A stretch of DNA of 32,069 nt from Chara braunii. Its lineage: Eukaryota > Streptophyta > Charophyceae > Charales > Characeae. The notes below the pieces were generated by a model that saw only the letters and a program-made list of their open reading frames with translations, did not search any database and had not been told where the DNA came from. This document shows positions 20,783-31,999 of this stretch, piece after piece (positions within the stretch are counted from its first letter, which is position 1; every line of letters starts with the position of its first letter). Made by a program: the position numbers and the translations under genes. The stretch is from the NCBI GenBank assembly GCA_003427395.1, contig BFEA01000245.1, positions 831,658 to 863,726 on the forward strand, given 5' to 3'.

Positions 20783-20783
20783 G

Positions 20784-21156
20784 TGTGTTGGACCCGCCGG
20801 GATGGCGGTCCGACAAGATGGAGAAGAAGGGTAGACGAAGGAGGAGGTAGAGATGGAACTGGAAGGGACAACGCAGCTCCGACGCAGACTCCACACGCAT
20901 ATACTCCAAGATCTGCCAAAGTGAAGAATGACGAAAAACAGACAACTGTTGGGGTATACCCCCAGCGGACTGACTGCCTGAACTGGACTGGCCTGGTACC
21001 GACAGTGGTACCGGACAGGACTAGAACAGCACACGGCCTGTGGGGTCAGGCCACGGCCTGGTCCCACAGGCCGAACTGGGCAAATAGCCAAATAGGCTCT
21101 GGCTGTAGGCCAGGGCAGATGAAGGCCCGCTGCAGACGTCCTTCTCCTCCCACAAG
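20784..21156 (-). other. Candidate 5' LTR (inner edge only defined)
   Basis: On the minus strand the sequence ends CCAACACA just before the primer site. An inverted repeat with a GGACCCGCC/GGCGGTCC-like stem sits at 20799-20820. The outer edge was not found, because no second LTR exists in the window to align. The stretch also contains several GGTACC, GGCCTG and AGGCC repeats (20990-21120). Confidence 0.4.
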
Positions 21157-21657
21157 TTAAAAAAACTCTCGAGCCAAAACAAACCCGCTCTGCCGAACGA
21201 GTTAGTTGTAGAACAAGGTGTTCATAGGACCCACTCCGAACCCCTTGAACAAATCCACGTCCAGCAGTTCCCCCTTGGAATTGGCAACGGCGTTGCCCTT
21301 CGCACCGTAAACAGTTTTCATGTAGAACTATCGCCGACTCCCTTTCTCGTTCTCCCACCGCAAGACAGCCCGAAGCACCCTACTTCGCTTGTTGGCGTCG
21401 ATGAAGATGACAGAACCACACGACAGCTTAACGGAGTTGGTAGCATCTCCGCAGCACCACTGGCAGTCGATGAACCATTTTGACCTTGTGTGGTCCGACC
21501 ACGATTTCGAGGCCATAAACGACCGTCTTGTGGAATCTTTTCCTGATTCCCTCTCGGAAGTTCCGGCAGGCTCCCCCTCACCACCCTCGACGAAGACATC
21601 ATGTCTGCGGACGACATCGCAAACAAAGCAACCCACTACGCGGTCAGGATTGGGCAA
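21157..21657 (-). pseudogene. Orphan ORF relic, unrecognised
   Basis: The minus-strand frame from 21657 is open to a TAG at 21328-21330 and then stays protein-like in the same frame through a TAA (21202-21204) to 21157. Visible words are WFIDCQWCCGDATNS, KLSCGSVIFIDANKRSRVL and, after the stop, MKTVYGAKGNAVANSKGELL. Composition is balanced and not low-complexity, unlike most frames here. Both stops again are one C-to-T step from CAG or CAA. I do not recognise the family; a fragment of another mobile element is possible, and chance is not excluded. Confidence 0.35.
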
Positions 21658-21778
21658 ACCACCATAACAACAGTCCAGTTACAGTTAAACCACATAGCGG
21701 GCTGTAATGAAGCATCACAAACGCAGGCGGCAAACCCTATAATGCACACGTCCGCCTCATTGCATCGTTTCAAAAGCA

Positions 21779-22661
21779 AGAAGTTCGGATTACGGCGAAC
21801 TTCGCACACGAAAACCCTCCAACACCCCCATCGAGCAACACGAACAATCTTTGCGAAGGGAGCACATGCCATGTGACTATTCCTTGCATGGGCCTCAACA
21901 CGGCTATCATTGACACGGACATTGACGGCAACGTGAGAACATAAGCTAAGTTCGTCGGGATCCGAACTTCGAATACGGCTGGAAGGGTAGTGCGGTACAT
22001 CAGCGTTACCAAAACGAAATTTATCTTTGCATAACACAACACGGAACCCTTAGTTCTAACGTTTGCGGAAATGGATTTGGAGTTCTCCCCCGTTTTCTGC
22101 GAATAACGAATTCGTGTCAACAGCGACAACGAACCGCACAACCCTTGCTGCATTGTATGAAGCTAGGATATCGGCGAACTTTGACCAAAACCATGCGGGG
22201 TTGACGAACTTCGTTTCTGGTTGAATTGCCAGAGTTTTAAGTCTCTCGAGTTTTAAAACTTCGGGTCGTTTGGAGTTGAGGCCCGACGACAGTTTCGACC
22301 ATCTTTACAAACGCAGTTGCAGGGTCCTCGACTCGGCCAACCTTCACACGAGCATTGTTAGCATCACAAGGGCATAGCCGAAATTCGTCGGAATCTGAAC
22401 TTCGGAAACTGTAGGAAGGGTTGTGCGGTCCGCCAGAGCTATGAAGACTGAAAGTGTCTTTGGAGAACATAGTCTAGGTCCTCCAGTTCCCACGTTCGTC
22501 GACAAGGACTTGGAGTTCTCCCTCGTTTTCTGCCAAGGTCGATGCCTCACGGATGCCGATAGTGAACCATAAGGCACTTGCCGCATTGTTTGAAGATCGG
22601 ATCCCGACGAACTTCCACCGAATCTGCGCGGCCTTCGTAGTTCGGATTCTGACGAACTTCC
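21779..22661. repeat. Degenerate ~430-bp tandem repeat, about two units
   Basis: The block around 21950-22180 is matched by 22383-22616 at an offset of about 430-437. For example, TTGGAGTTCTCCCCCGTTTT and GCTGCATTGTATGAAG pair with TTGGAGTTCTCCCTCGTTTT and GCCGCATTGTTTGAAG. Each unit carries the near-palindromic motif in both orientations. No gene recognised. Confidence 0.75.
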
Positions 22662-22677
22662 AGTGTTCCACAATCCC

Positions 22678-23954
22678 AGGAGGCCCACCAAACTCGCCCT
22701 AGTTGCGTTCGAGCATCATGAAAGACTGCCCAAACAACTGATAGCCTACGAGAACTGGAGGGGAATTATGTTTGTGGAGTGCGAAACTTTGCTGAAAACA
22801 GATCCGAATCCAACAAGAAGGCCGACCAAACTCACCCCAGTTGCGTTTGAGCATCACAAAAGATGGCTTGAACAACTGATAACATGCGGGAACTGGAGGG
22901 GAATTCTGTTTATGGAGTGCGAAACTCTGCTCAAACCAGATCCAGATCCAACAAGAAGGTCCACCAAACTCACCCCAGTTGCGGTCGAGCATCACGAAAG
23001 ACTGCCCAAGCAACTGATAACCTGCGGAAACTGGAGGGGAATTCTGTTTGTGAAGTGCGAAACTTTGCTCAAAACCGATCCAAATCCAAGAAGAAGGTCA
23101 ACCAAACTCGCCCCAGTTGCGTTCAAACTCGCCCCAGTTGCATTTGAGCATCATGACAGACTGCTCGGACAACTGATAACCTGCGGGAACTGGAGGGGAA
23201 TTCTGTTTGTGGAGTGTGAAACTCTGCTCAAAACAGATCCAGATCCAACGAGAAGGCCCACCAAACTTGCCCCAGTTGCGTTCGAGCATCACGAAAGACT
23301 GCCCGAGCAACTGATACCCTGCGGAAACTAGAGGGGAATTCTATTTGTGGAGTGCGGAACTCTTCTCATAACAAATCCAGATCTAACTAGAAGGCCGACC
23401 AAGCTCGCCCCAGTTGCGTTCGAGCATCACGAAAGATTGCCCGAGCAACTGATAACCTGCGGGAACTGGAGGGGAATTTTGTTTGTGGAGTGCGAAACTC
23501 TGCTCAAAACAGATCCAGATCCAACATGAAGGTCCACCAAAACCGCCGCAGTTGCGTTTGAGCATCACGAATGATTGCCCGAACAACTGATAACCTGCTA
23601 GAACTGGGGGGGGATTTTGTTTGTGGAGTGCAAAACTCTGCTCAAAACAGATCCAGATCCAACATGAAGGTCCACCAAAACCGCCGCAGTTGCGTTTGAG
23701 CATCACGAATGATTGCCCGAACAACTGATAACCTGCTAGAACTGGGGGGGGATTTTGTTTGTGGAGTGCAAAACTCTGCTCAAAACAGATCCAGATCCAA
23801 CAAGAAGGTCCACCAAAATCGCCGCAGTTATGTTTGAGCATCACGAATAACTGTCCGAACAACTGATTAACTGCCGGAACTGGAAGGGTATGCTGTTTGT
23901 GGAGAGCAAAACTCTGCTCAAAACAGATCCAGATCCAACAAGAAGGCCCACCAA
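22678..23954. repeat. 138-bp satellite, nine full units plus a partial
   Basis: Unit starts (AGAAGG or variant) are at 22678, 22816, 22954, 23092, 23251, 23389, 23527, 23665, 23803 and 23941. All steps are 138 except one of 159, caused by a 21-bp duplication (KLAPVAF doubled in translation). Because 138 is 46 codons, frames stay open: the plus strand encodes repeats with KLAPVAFEHHERLPEQLI and WRGILFVECETLLKTDPDPT, and the minus strand is also open. Units 7-8 are nearly identical and hence recently amplified. Confidence 0.95.
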
Positions 23955-25136
23955 CTGGGATCTTCATGAACTTCATGAAGCGCTAAACTCTAGCGACAGG
24001 CACCTTGCGGCAATTGAACCCCAGATTTGTTCATGCAACACAAAACTTTGCGCGAAACAGATCCAGACCCCACATCAAGGTCCCCTAAGAGTGCTTTCGG
24101 GAATTCGCAAAGACAACCATCGACTATTTGGCACTTCTTGTAGGTGGTCGAGTGACAAACACATCGGGACTGGAGCCATTCTGCACCCGGACGTTTGCGT
24201 TAGAGGCGCAACCAAGAATTTGTGAAGTTCGGGTTCCGACGGACTTAGATTGTGGGCGTGTTGCATGGGAATCACAGGGTGGCCCTGTTCGAGGCTCACA
24301 CTACCCCAACAACGAAACCGAAGTTGAAGTCCGCCGTCGTCACAGTACACTGGCTAAGCTCGTGGCATCCAAATTTTACAGACTTCGCGAGAAGTAATTG
24401 GATGTCGGATGTCCATGAACACGGCTGGTGAACACGCCCAACCGGGACAACGGGGTTGTTGGCCGGGCGGGCTAATAGCCTCCGCTCAATATGTGAAGTT
24501 CGGATGCTGGCGGACTACAATTCGTTTCGAAGCTTCTGGGCTTTGTGCAAAGTGCGGACAGAAGAGGACTGCACGTCACCTGACTCCAATGCTCGTTGTT
24601 TAATGATTCACACGCAGGGGTGCGCTGTACGTGACGCTCTTCGATGTCAGAATTTGGGTGAACTTCGTCCTTCGTTATCTTGTCAAGGTCGCTGCAACTT
24701 AGTATAAAGCGTCGTCCGTTGTTTCCCTTTTGAGGGATATAGTTTTTTCCCGTTAAAAATCGGCGGCGGGCGATTTGGGTCTATTTTGTTTTCTTTTTTT
24801 CTCTTCTACTGCAACTTCCCAGAAATACAGTATCGAAGTAACGAAAACTAGAACGGACTGCCGTGCCTCGTTGGTAGGGCTTACTAAGAAAAGAAAAGAA
24901 AAAAAGACATACTTACCTTTGTCACGAGAGTTGTGGACTCCACTTTTACCAAATGCGCAAAATAAGCATGAATCTTCTGGTAGAACATAGGTAGATACAC
25001 TGCTAGTAGTTTAGAGCTTGAAATGCCCTTTTTCCTGACCGTGTGTGGGGCGGTACAACCCTCAGTAGCTTGCTATTCGTTTTTCAAGTTTTTTTTTTTT
25101 TTTCCCCTTTTGCGATCCAAGAATCTGAGCTCCGTC
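23955..25136. other. Non-genic; degenerate satellite unit then single-copy sequence
   Basis: About 24027-24085 preserves a decayed satellite unit (CACAAAACTTTGCGCGAAACAG then ATCCAGACCCCACA). Two near-palindromic motifs lie at 24224 and 24493. Open frames of 60-110 codons exist but show no recognisable domain. A T-run lies at about 25089-25103. Confidence 0.5.
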
Positions 25137-25446
25137 CAGCGGCCTAGCTCAGTTCGTTAAGCACGCAAGTGGCATTCATGAGGTTGTGGGTTCAATCCCC
25201 GCCTATGGCACTCTTGATGCCAACCAACTAAGATAGTCAGTTGGATCCACCTAGTCTGTATTAGTAAGGTCTTCAGCCAATATGGGTGTGAGTGCGCATG
25301 TGAGTGGGTTGCGTGTGGTGTGTGGAACACTGTTGGCTTAAGACACAACCATCCAGAAGGATGCTCATCCCCCACTTCATATGATCACTGTGTGACTCGC
25401 CTCTACCACACCATGGATTTTATAGAAAAAAAAGAAAAAAAAAAAA
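25137..25446 (+). mobile_element. tRNA-derived SINE, copy 1
   Basis: The head is tRNA-like: A box TAGCTCAGTTCG at 25145-25156 and B box GGTTCAATCCC at 25189-25199, the internal RNA polymerase III promoter. A body follows with GCCAACCAACTAAGATAGTC, then CAGCCAATATGGGTGTGAGTG and TGAGTGGGTTGCGTGTGGTG. The copy ends in an A-rich tail (about 25425-25446). The head no longer folds as a clean tRNA. No clear target-site duplication was found. Confidence 0.85.
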
Positions 25447-25960
25447 CCTTTGCCAAGCTTACTGTCTAGAACATAAATCATGCATCCCGAATGGTTGCGT
25501 CCCCTCGTCAAACATGGTACAACAGTTGTTGTACATCTTTGAAATGTCTATAACCCTATATTTTTAGCTTGTTTTCCTGGTTTTTTTTTTAAGCCCTAAA
25601 AATATTTATGTGTAACCGAAAAAAAAAAGAAACTCGTTGCATCTTTTTTTTTTTTTTTCATTGTCTTTATGTTTTTTATTTTTTTAAATGTAGTAAAAGC
25701 TAAAAAAATAAAAATATAAAAATATGAGGTTGTAGAGCTAAAAAAGATCTACAAGACTACAACCCTATATTTTTTATGTTTTTTTATTATTTTTAGCCCG
25801 CGAAAAAAGTTATCGCGGGTCCTGTTGTAACCCGTCTAACGGGGTTTTCAACGGGATTCAACGAGCATTCAATGCATGTTGAATCTTTCAACGTGGAACC
25901 AACGTTGAATCGATTTTCGGACACACAGGTGGTGTGCACGTATCACCCAACGGTGCGCGT
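25447..25960. other. AT-rich non-genic sequence with inverted repeats
   Basis: Long A and T runs are present. CTATAACCCTATATTTTT (about 25549) and CTACAACCCTATATTTTTT (about 25757) are related flanks. GTTGTAG/CTACAAC arms enclose about 25728-25762. GATTCAAC/GTTGAATC arms lie at about 25855-25887 and CAACGTTG at about 25900. A degenerate MITE is possible but its ends are not defined. Confidence 0.45.
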
Positions 25961-28900
25961 TTTCATGATCACGCATCTTCGGGATCACGCGGTCATGACA
26001 ACACGCGAAATGTTCGTCAACAAAAATTGGTTGTGAGGAGGGGACGACACTGTTCGTTGTTGAAAAATGATGTCCATGCGGAACGAGGTCCTAATCGAAT
26101 GTAGAAGAGCACGAGGCCAGAAGCAATGACGCAGGTGTATATGCGCGCCATGTCGTCGACGAGGAACGAGGTTCAGGTCAGCCGCGTGGTCCACAATGAG
26201 TTTTTCATTACCGGACGAGAACCTCATTCCTCATCGACGGCATTGTTCGATAACGAACATAACTTCCTCGTCCACGCAATCACGAAAACGCGCAGAAAGC
26301 ACGGTCAAGCGTGTGATCGCGAGTGCGACACGTGTATCTTCTTATGAAGAAATGTTCAAGAGGAGATAGTCGTAGTTCGTCGGGATCCAATCTCGCACGT
26401 GTGCCTTCTCATGAACACACGGCGTTCGGATGTCGGCGGGCTTGCATGATTGCAACCTCACTGGTGTCGCACGAACTGCACCAAAGGGCTCTAATACGTG
26501 CTAACACCCAGTAACTCACGGCTATGGAATTTAGGGTTCGTTACGCTTTCCGTCGGTGGAGACCTCAGTTTCAATGTGGTGGTCGAGGTTGTGAACATGA
26601 ACTTCGGATCCCGGCGAACTTGCGGTATTGGCAACTGACTCGAAAGGCGTGCAGAAGACAAACGACTCTAAAATCAGTTGTCGCAGAACACATGTTTCCT
26701 GCGAGTCTGGGTTCAGACGGATTGCAGGTTGCAACCTCCCCTCGACGCCGCCACCTACACCATCGTGCTTTGTCCTCTCTCAACCGTTCGCTAGTAACAC
26801 GACTGCTTGCTTTCCACACAAGTCGTTATCCTCAATTGTCGATAACCCTTATTTCATGAGTTCGGATCCTGGCAGACTTTAAGTAACGCGTTCCGCCAAA
26901 TCCATCGCTTTGCAAGACCCCAATTCGGTAACATCAAGATGTGGCTGTCATTGCCAACCACGTTGCTGAGGAAGGACAAAATTTTTCCACTCCGACCACT
27001 GTGAGCCCCAATCACCACGGGTTACTTCATATTCCGCGGAGACCATTGCTTTGCGAAAACATATTCCTGCAACATCTGGGTCTGACAGTCAATGCTGGCG
27101 ACTCGCAGAAAATAAAAAAATGGTTATCCTCGACCCCTCTAAGCCCCGCCCACCAATCTTGTCCTCCCTCACGTCTCGACAGAGGTTCGCCGGAATCCGA
27201 ACCTCCTCATCCATGGTTGTCAGCTCAGCGCCACAAACCCGTTGTTTTCCTAGTCTGGCAGGGGGAGCAAGAGATGAAGACCGGATCACGACGGACCAAC
27301 GCAAATGTTCTCCTCGCCAACGAACAAGCTTTCCTAGTTTAAAACCCCCTCTTGGGGTTTGTAGGGTTTGCCGATGGGCCCAACAACCATATTCTTCTTA
27401 GTCCTCTAACATGTGCGTTTGGAGTGGGAAACAAAGCGAACCTAACTGGCCCAGCATGGAAAACCGCGGGTTCTTAGGGTTTAGGGGGTGGCTGAATCGG
27501 GTTTTGTGGGGGTTGTTGAAACGGCCTATAACCATGTTCTTTTCTAATCGTGCACGATGGTTGGATGACCTCCCAGCAGTACAATGTACGCGATCGCGGG
27601 ACCTCATGGAGTGCGATGTGAATAATCGGCACTAGGATGTCAAACTCTCTCTCCAAATCCGCCCATAACCTTTCCAATTCTGCTTCCCTCACCTGCCTAG
27701 TGTTCATTCTTTTTCGCCACTCCGATCTTCAAAAGGATGTATGTTTGACGGAGACAATTACTTGGGCTTCAAAATATACGCTCCTACTTCCCTCCGATTG
27801 CCTCCATACCGCACTCGTCACAATCACTCCTATCACGAATACAAAAAGAGAACTCCAGTACTTACCCGCTCTAATATACCTCATTAGCCCGGACACGAAA
27901 AACAAGCTCAAGTGCTTCAAAAACTAACCATCCCGATTTTCTCCACTATCTAGTTACGTGATCACCCTCAAACTTACCAGCGATAGAAACGATAACGACG
28001 TGCCCTACTTTTTCCTTACTATCCCTCCAATCGCCTCGCCCGTACATTGATAACCCAACCACTTACTTAGCAACAACCATACAACACTACTCAAAACTTT
28101 TGAACCACCAAGTCTTCACGAAGAAACCATCGACGTAGAACAGCGTAGCCACCATATCTTCGACATAGCAAAGTAGGTTACCATGTTCACCGAGTTGACA
28201 GGAAAAACAACGGCCACACCGTTTCCAGAGCTGGAAGATCATAACACTCGTATAATCAAATACCAGCACTTTAACCACAAGGCACATCAGAAAAAATATG
28301 AGCAACCAGCTCATTCATGACGCCCCATACGCGATCTCCGACGCGTTTCGCCGTGGTGCGTACCCCACAACATCATCAGGGAGAAAGCACCTTGAGCAAG
28401 CATCACTGCTTGGTGAGAGGGTTATGGCCATCCCTCTCACTCTTTAAATACACAAAAAAACGACGACCTCATATTCTCACTTCCACTACTTCAAGTTTTC
28501 CCCACCCTTCACCCCGTCCCTCTTTCCAACAGCATAGCCTCCCTTCTTTTTCTTTTTTGAATTAAATCTCCTTTTTTTTTCTCTTTCTCTTCCTCATCCG
28601 TTCCTTTCCCAATTTTCCTCCATATGGTAGAACATCACCCTTTCCCTTATCCCATCTCCCCACCTCCCAACTTATCCATCGTACTGCCATCCCTTCCCGT
28701 TCTTCTCCCACCGGTTACACCTATCCTGGACTGTGCGTCACTTCCACTACTTATCCTGATCTTTAGCCCCGCCGCCCCTTTATTACGGCCGATCGCGTAT
28801 CTTCTTCCGCCAATCCTTCGCGCTCACCTTCGCGTTATGGCATCCTCCCTCGTCCTTCTAACCGGAACAATCTCACTACTCATCTTCCCGATCGCCCTCT

Positions 28901-29385
28901 TTTCCCGGTGTTACCAAAAACCACCATAGCTACGCTCTGTCCTCGCTTGCTCATAGGTCACACGAAACGTTCTACCAATAAATATATCTTTACTCCTGTA
29001 TCTGCCGTAATAGCTGTGTGCATCCTTTCTTTTTTTCGTTTCTTCCGACCCGCGATACTTACTTCTAAAGTGGGCCCCCGTCGTCAGTACCCGGTACAAA
29101 AATCGCCAAGGGCTCATCCTTACCAAAATTAGAGAGCACAGCCTCTCTTTCCCCGTTTACGTTACTTACGGGGACTAAATACTGCTATTTTTCTTAAAAA
29201 ACACACCTTTCTTTTCCGACAGAAAAACCGTAATCTAGACAAAAAAATATATATATATATACGACAAAAAAACCTTCTTTAACTCCCAGAAAACGTTATG
29301 CTAAATACTTACGCAGGCCGGGGTAGATATCGAGGAGCAAAGCCCCCCAATTACCTCCGGCCACCCTAGCAAATCTAGCTAGAGA

Positions 29386-29388
<3 letters not shown>
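25961..29388. other. Gene-free stretch
   Basis: No gene or RNA recognised. Near-palindromic motifs lie at 26372, 26422, 26599, 26858 and 27182. Telo-box-like AGGGTTTAGGG is near 27476. The plus strand is pyrimidine-rich over about 28440-28720. A (TA)n run is at about 29242-29258. Frames of 60-130 codons are scattered on both strands without domains or start context. Confidence 0.5.

Positions 29389-29454
<66 letters not shown>
29389..29454. repeat. (GA)n microsatellite
   Basis: About 33 GA dinucleotides. The Ser/Leu frame on the minus strand is a low-complexity artefact. Confidence 0.97.
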
Positions 29455-29461
<7 letters not shown>

Positions 29462-29769
29462 GGCTCTTCCCACTACACACCTGATGTGCAAAAAGAGAAT
29501 GAATGTCCCGCTGGAATATGGAAAGATACACCAACATCTGGCACTATATCTTTCCATGTTCTTCCGGCACATTCATTCTTATTTTACCATCAACCCTCTG
29601 GATGCCAAGGAGGGAATTGTCTATGGTGGTCTTTCGCTTAAGATCAAGTGTAGTATCTGTTCTGGTCAGTTTAATATCTGATCCATGGTCCATCCAGGAA
29701 AAAAGAAAAAGCAATGAAGCCGATGAAAAAGCAAGAAAATACAGTTACAAATTCATAAGCTCAAAGCAT

Positions 29770-29772
<3 letters not shown>

Positions 29773-29829
<57 letters not shown>

Positions 29830-29878
29830 GAGAGAGACTGCATGTGTGTGCGTGCGCGCGCGCGCGCGCGCGCGAGCG

Positions 29879-29953
<75 letters not shown>

Positions 29954-29954
29954 N

Positions 29955-30039
<85 letters not shown>

Positions 30040-30055
30040 GAGAGAGAGACAGCGC

Positions 30056-30093
<38 letters not shown>
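29773..30093. repeat. Compound (GA)n-(TG)n-(CG)n-(GA)n microsatellite
   Basis: GA runs at 29773-29825, about 29881-30034 and 30057-30092 flank a short TG run and a pure CG run (about 29853-29875), which is a potential Z-DNA former. An N at 29954 sits in the GA run and marks sequencing uncertainty, so the true length is unknown. Confidence 0.97.
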
Positions 30094-30095
<2 letters not shown>

Positions 30096-30375
30096 ACAAC
30101 ACAGATCAGACTGACCAGTGGGTCACTTCCAAACCCAAATGTAGCATGATAAGCACGCTTCTCCTTCTCTTGTTTCCCCCATGGTATGTCGACCTCCCGG
30201 CCTCTCCACTTCACCATTGTCATGCAATCCAACATCCTACCCCTATTGTGCCTTGCTATCCCCGATTTATCGGAGGACTGCAGTGGATGTCATGGATCTA
30301 AAGATATCGATTCATGTCCCACAAGAGAAGAGAAGAAAAGAGAAGGAAGAAAGAAAGAAAGAAAGAAAAGAGAGT

Positions 30376-30378
<3 letters not shown>

Positions 30379-30444
<66 letters not shown>
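30379..30444. repeat. (GA)n microsatellite
   Basis: A GA run preceded by GAAA-type purine repeats (about 30340-30372). Frames across it are low-complexity artefacts. Confidence 0.97.
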
Positions 30445-30447
<3 letters not shown>

Positions 30448-30859
30448 TCTACGAAGGAAAAAAGACCAACCTGAGAGGAACGACACGCCAGGGAAGAGAA
30501 AGGAACTCAGTCACTGGCGCTGGCTACGGCATGCAACCTCTTGAAGGCCGGCAAACGAAGAAGGACGGTGCTGCAGCGCTTCGTGAAGTTCCACGGTCGA
30601 TGTACGTAAAGAGTGGCGGAGAGTAGCAGGAAAATGCTTCAAAAAATTTTCCCGCTATAATTTCCTGGCCCCCTCCAAAAATTTTAAGTTGCGCACCTGC
30701 TATTCTCCACAGGCGAAATGGCAACGGACACCCCTCTTCGAGCCGTAATGGGAAGAGGCATCTGTCTGTCTGAGCCTTGGTAACTTGGTCCCTCTTTGAG
30801 AAAAAAAAAAAAACTAAAAATCACGAACACACACCTCCATGTATATTTTCTTCTTTATG
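30445..30859. other. Intergenic, nothing recognised
   Basis: Two related AAAATTTT-flanked segments (about 30640 and 30675), an A-run at 30800-30812 and TTTATTTA repeats near 30865. No gene seen. Confidence 0.4.
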
Positions 30860-31212
30860 CTTTGTTTATTTATTTATTTATTTTTAACACATCAGCACTG
30901 CATTATCATGAGAAACTCCAATTCAGGCCGCGTACCTCACAATTCAACCCAGAGTATGGTGTTGGTGGGGAGTTCGTCCCCCTGGTGTTCTTCAACAGTC
31001 CCGAGAATGCCTTCCACCACCAGCCAAAAGATGGAAAAATTGCATATGTGCCCCAGGTGAAGATGGGAATTCCCGTTATACCCTGTACTGGTGCTAACTT
31101 GCACCCGTACCTACACCCTGTTAAACTTTGCATTGGCAACCTTTCCCCTGACCACGAACTTATGAAGATACCGAAAAAATGGGCTGGGAAAATTTTGGGT
31201 TTACCCACATGA
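30860..31212. repeat. Third copy of dispersed motif, with short open frame
   Basis: TTTATTTATTTATTTTT is followed about 40 bases later by GGCCGCGTACCTCACAATTC (30926 on), the motif also found twice at 522-764. Downstream a plus-strand frame stays open to a TGA at 31210-31212 with words such as GGEFVPLVFFNSPENAFHH and DGKIAYVPQVKMGIPVIP. It could be a coding fragment of the parent element; I do not recognise it and it may be chance. Confidence 0.4.
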
Positions 31213-31554
31213 AGGGGTAAGCTTTGGATGGTCAAATTATGCTGATTCCTGCTAAGTGCACCGTTGTAGGCCAATGACTGCCGGGTATGAGCATACGTTA
31301 AGCTATGTTCAGGGGGTGCCACAGAGAGTGATATGAGCATCCCTCTATGTTACCCTTCCGGCTGGTGGCTCCATTCTATTGGTGGGGACCTGCAAACACC
31401 ACACGTCGGGTCCAACTTCCCTTATTTAAAAAGTATCAAGATTGAGGAGTAAGTGCAACATGTCTGAGCCATTACCCGGTATAGGCACCACTACCGTTTC
31501 CCCCCCAAAACAATGCTCCCTTTTCATCTTCCCTCCCCCCATCTAGTAACAACA
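31213..31554. other. Intergenic, nothing recognised
   Basis: No feature recognised apart from C-runs near 31501 and 31535. Confidence 0.4.
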
Positions 31555-31768
31555 GTGTCTAAAGCCAACACTCTCCCACACACCACACGCAACCCACTCA
31601 CACTCCCACTCAAACCCGTGTTGGCTGACAACCCTACTATCATTATCGGGAAGATCCAACTTACTATCTCAGTTGGTTGGCAGCAAAAATACCACATCCG
31701 GCCACGGGGATCGAACCCACGATCTCTTGAATGACACTTCCGTGCCTAACCAATTGAGCCAGTCCTGA
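31555..31768 (-). mobile_element. tRNA-derived SINE, copy 2
   Basis: On the minus strand the A box is TGGCTCAATTGG (31750-31761) and the B box is GGGTTCGATCC (31708-31718). The body contains GCCAACCAACTGAGATAGTA, then GTGAGTGGGTTGCGTGTGGTG and TTGGCTTTAGACAC, matching copy 1 in order and spacing. Similarity stops after AGACAC, so the 3' end is either truncated or of a different subfamily. The tRNA head is better preserved than in copy 1. Confidence 0.85.
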
Positions 31769-31999
31769 TTCTTTTTTTGAAAAACAAAAATTAAAAGACA
31801 TTTCTAAAAAAGTAGTGGGGATGCATGGCGTCGGCGACCCGCAACATCATTCGCCGAGGGAGTCGAACTTTATCTTACAATTACATCCCCCCCCCCTCCC
31901 CCCCCAATCCATAACTTCCCAGATGAGAACTGCAGGCACCCCTCAACTATCATTGCATACTGACCACAAAAGTAGGCAATAACGGAAGTGGCACTGTGG
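31769..31999. other. Intergenic tail
   Basis: Contains a C-run at 31887-31905. Nothing else recognised. Confidence 0.4.

Larger units (their letters stand above)
12392..20783 (-). mobile_element. Decayed Ty3/gypsy chromovirus (LTR retrotransposon)
   Basis: On the minus strand the order is primer site, long leader, gag with CCHC knuckle, protease, reverse transcriptase, RNase H, integrase (HHCC plus D,D,E), GPF-like motif and chromodomain. Integrase after RNase H plus a C-terminal chromodomain defines the chromovirus clade of Ty3/gypsy. The element is dead: 14 internal stops, at least three pol frameshifts, an RT deletion and no visible 3' LTR. A copy of its sequence at 16087-16118 reappears after the adapter at the window end. 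Confidence 0.93.
21779..27203. repeat. Dispersed near-palindromic 24-bp motif, about 13 copies
   Basis: The consensus is AAGTTCGGATCCCGGCGAACTT: arms AAGTTCG and CGAACTT around an asymmetric eight-base centre. Copies lie near 21779, 21948(r), 22160, 22381(r), 22592, 22639, 24224, 24493, 26372(r), 26422, 26599, 26858 and 27182(r), where r is the reverse orientation. A partial copy lies near 24650. Sequence between copies after 24.2 kb is mostly not shared. Confidence 0.75.

Noticed and set aside
22678-23954. CRISPR-like array
   Set aside because: Units are contiguous with no unique spacers, the period is 138, and the genome is eukaryotic.
25137-25210. Functional tRNA gene
   Set aside because: A and B boxes are present but the acceptor and anticodon stems do not pair well, and the body continues into a SINE tail shared with a second copy.
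28087-28314. Small hydrophobic minus-strand ORF
   Set aside because: No recognisable domain, no homologue I can name and no supporting context.
29503-30114. 203-codon Arg/Glu frame over the GA arrays
   Set aside because: Low-complexity translation of (GA)n, and it crosses an N at 29954.
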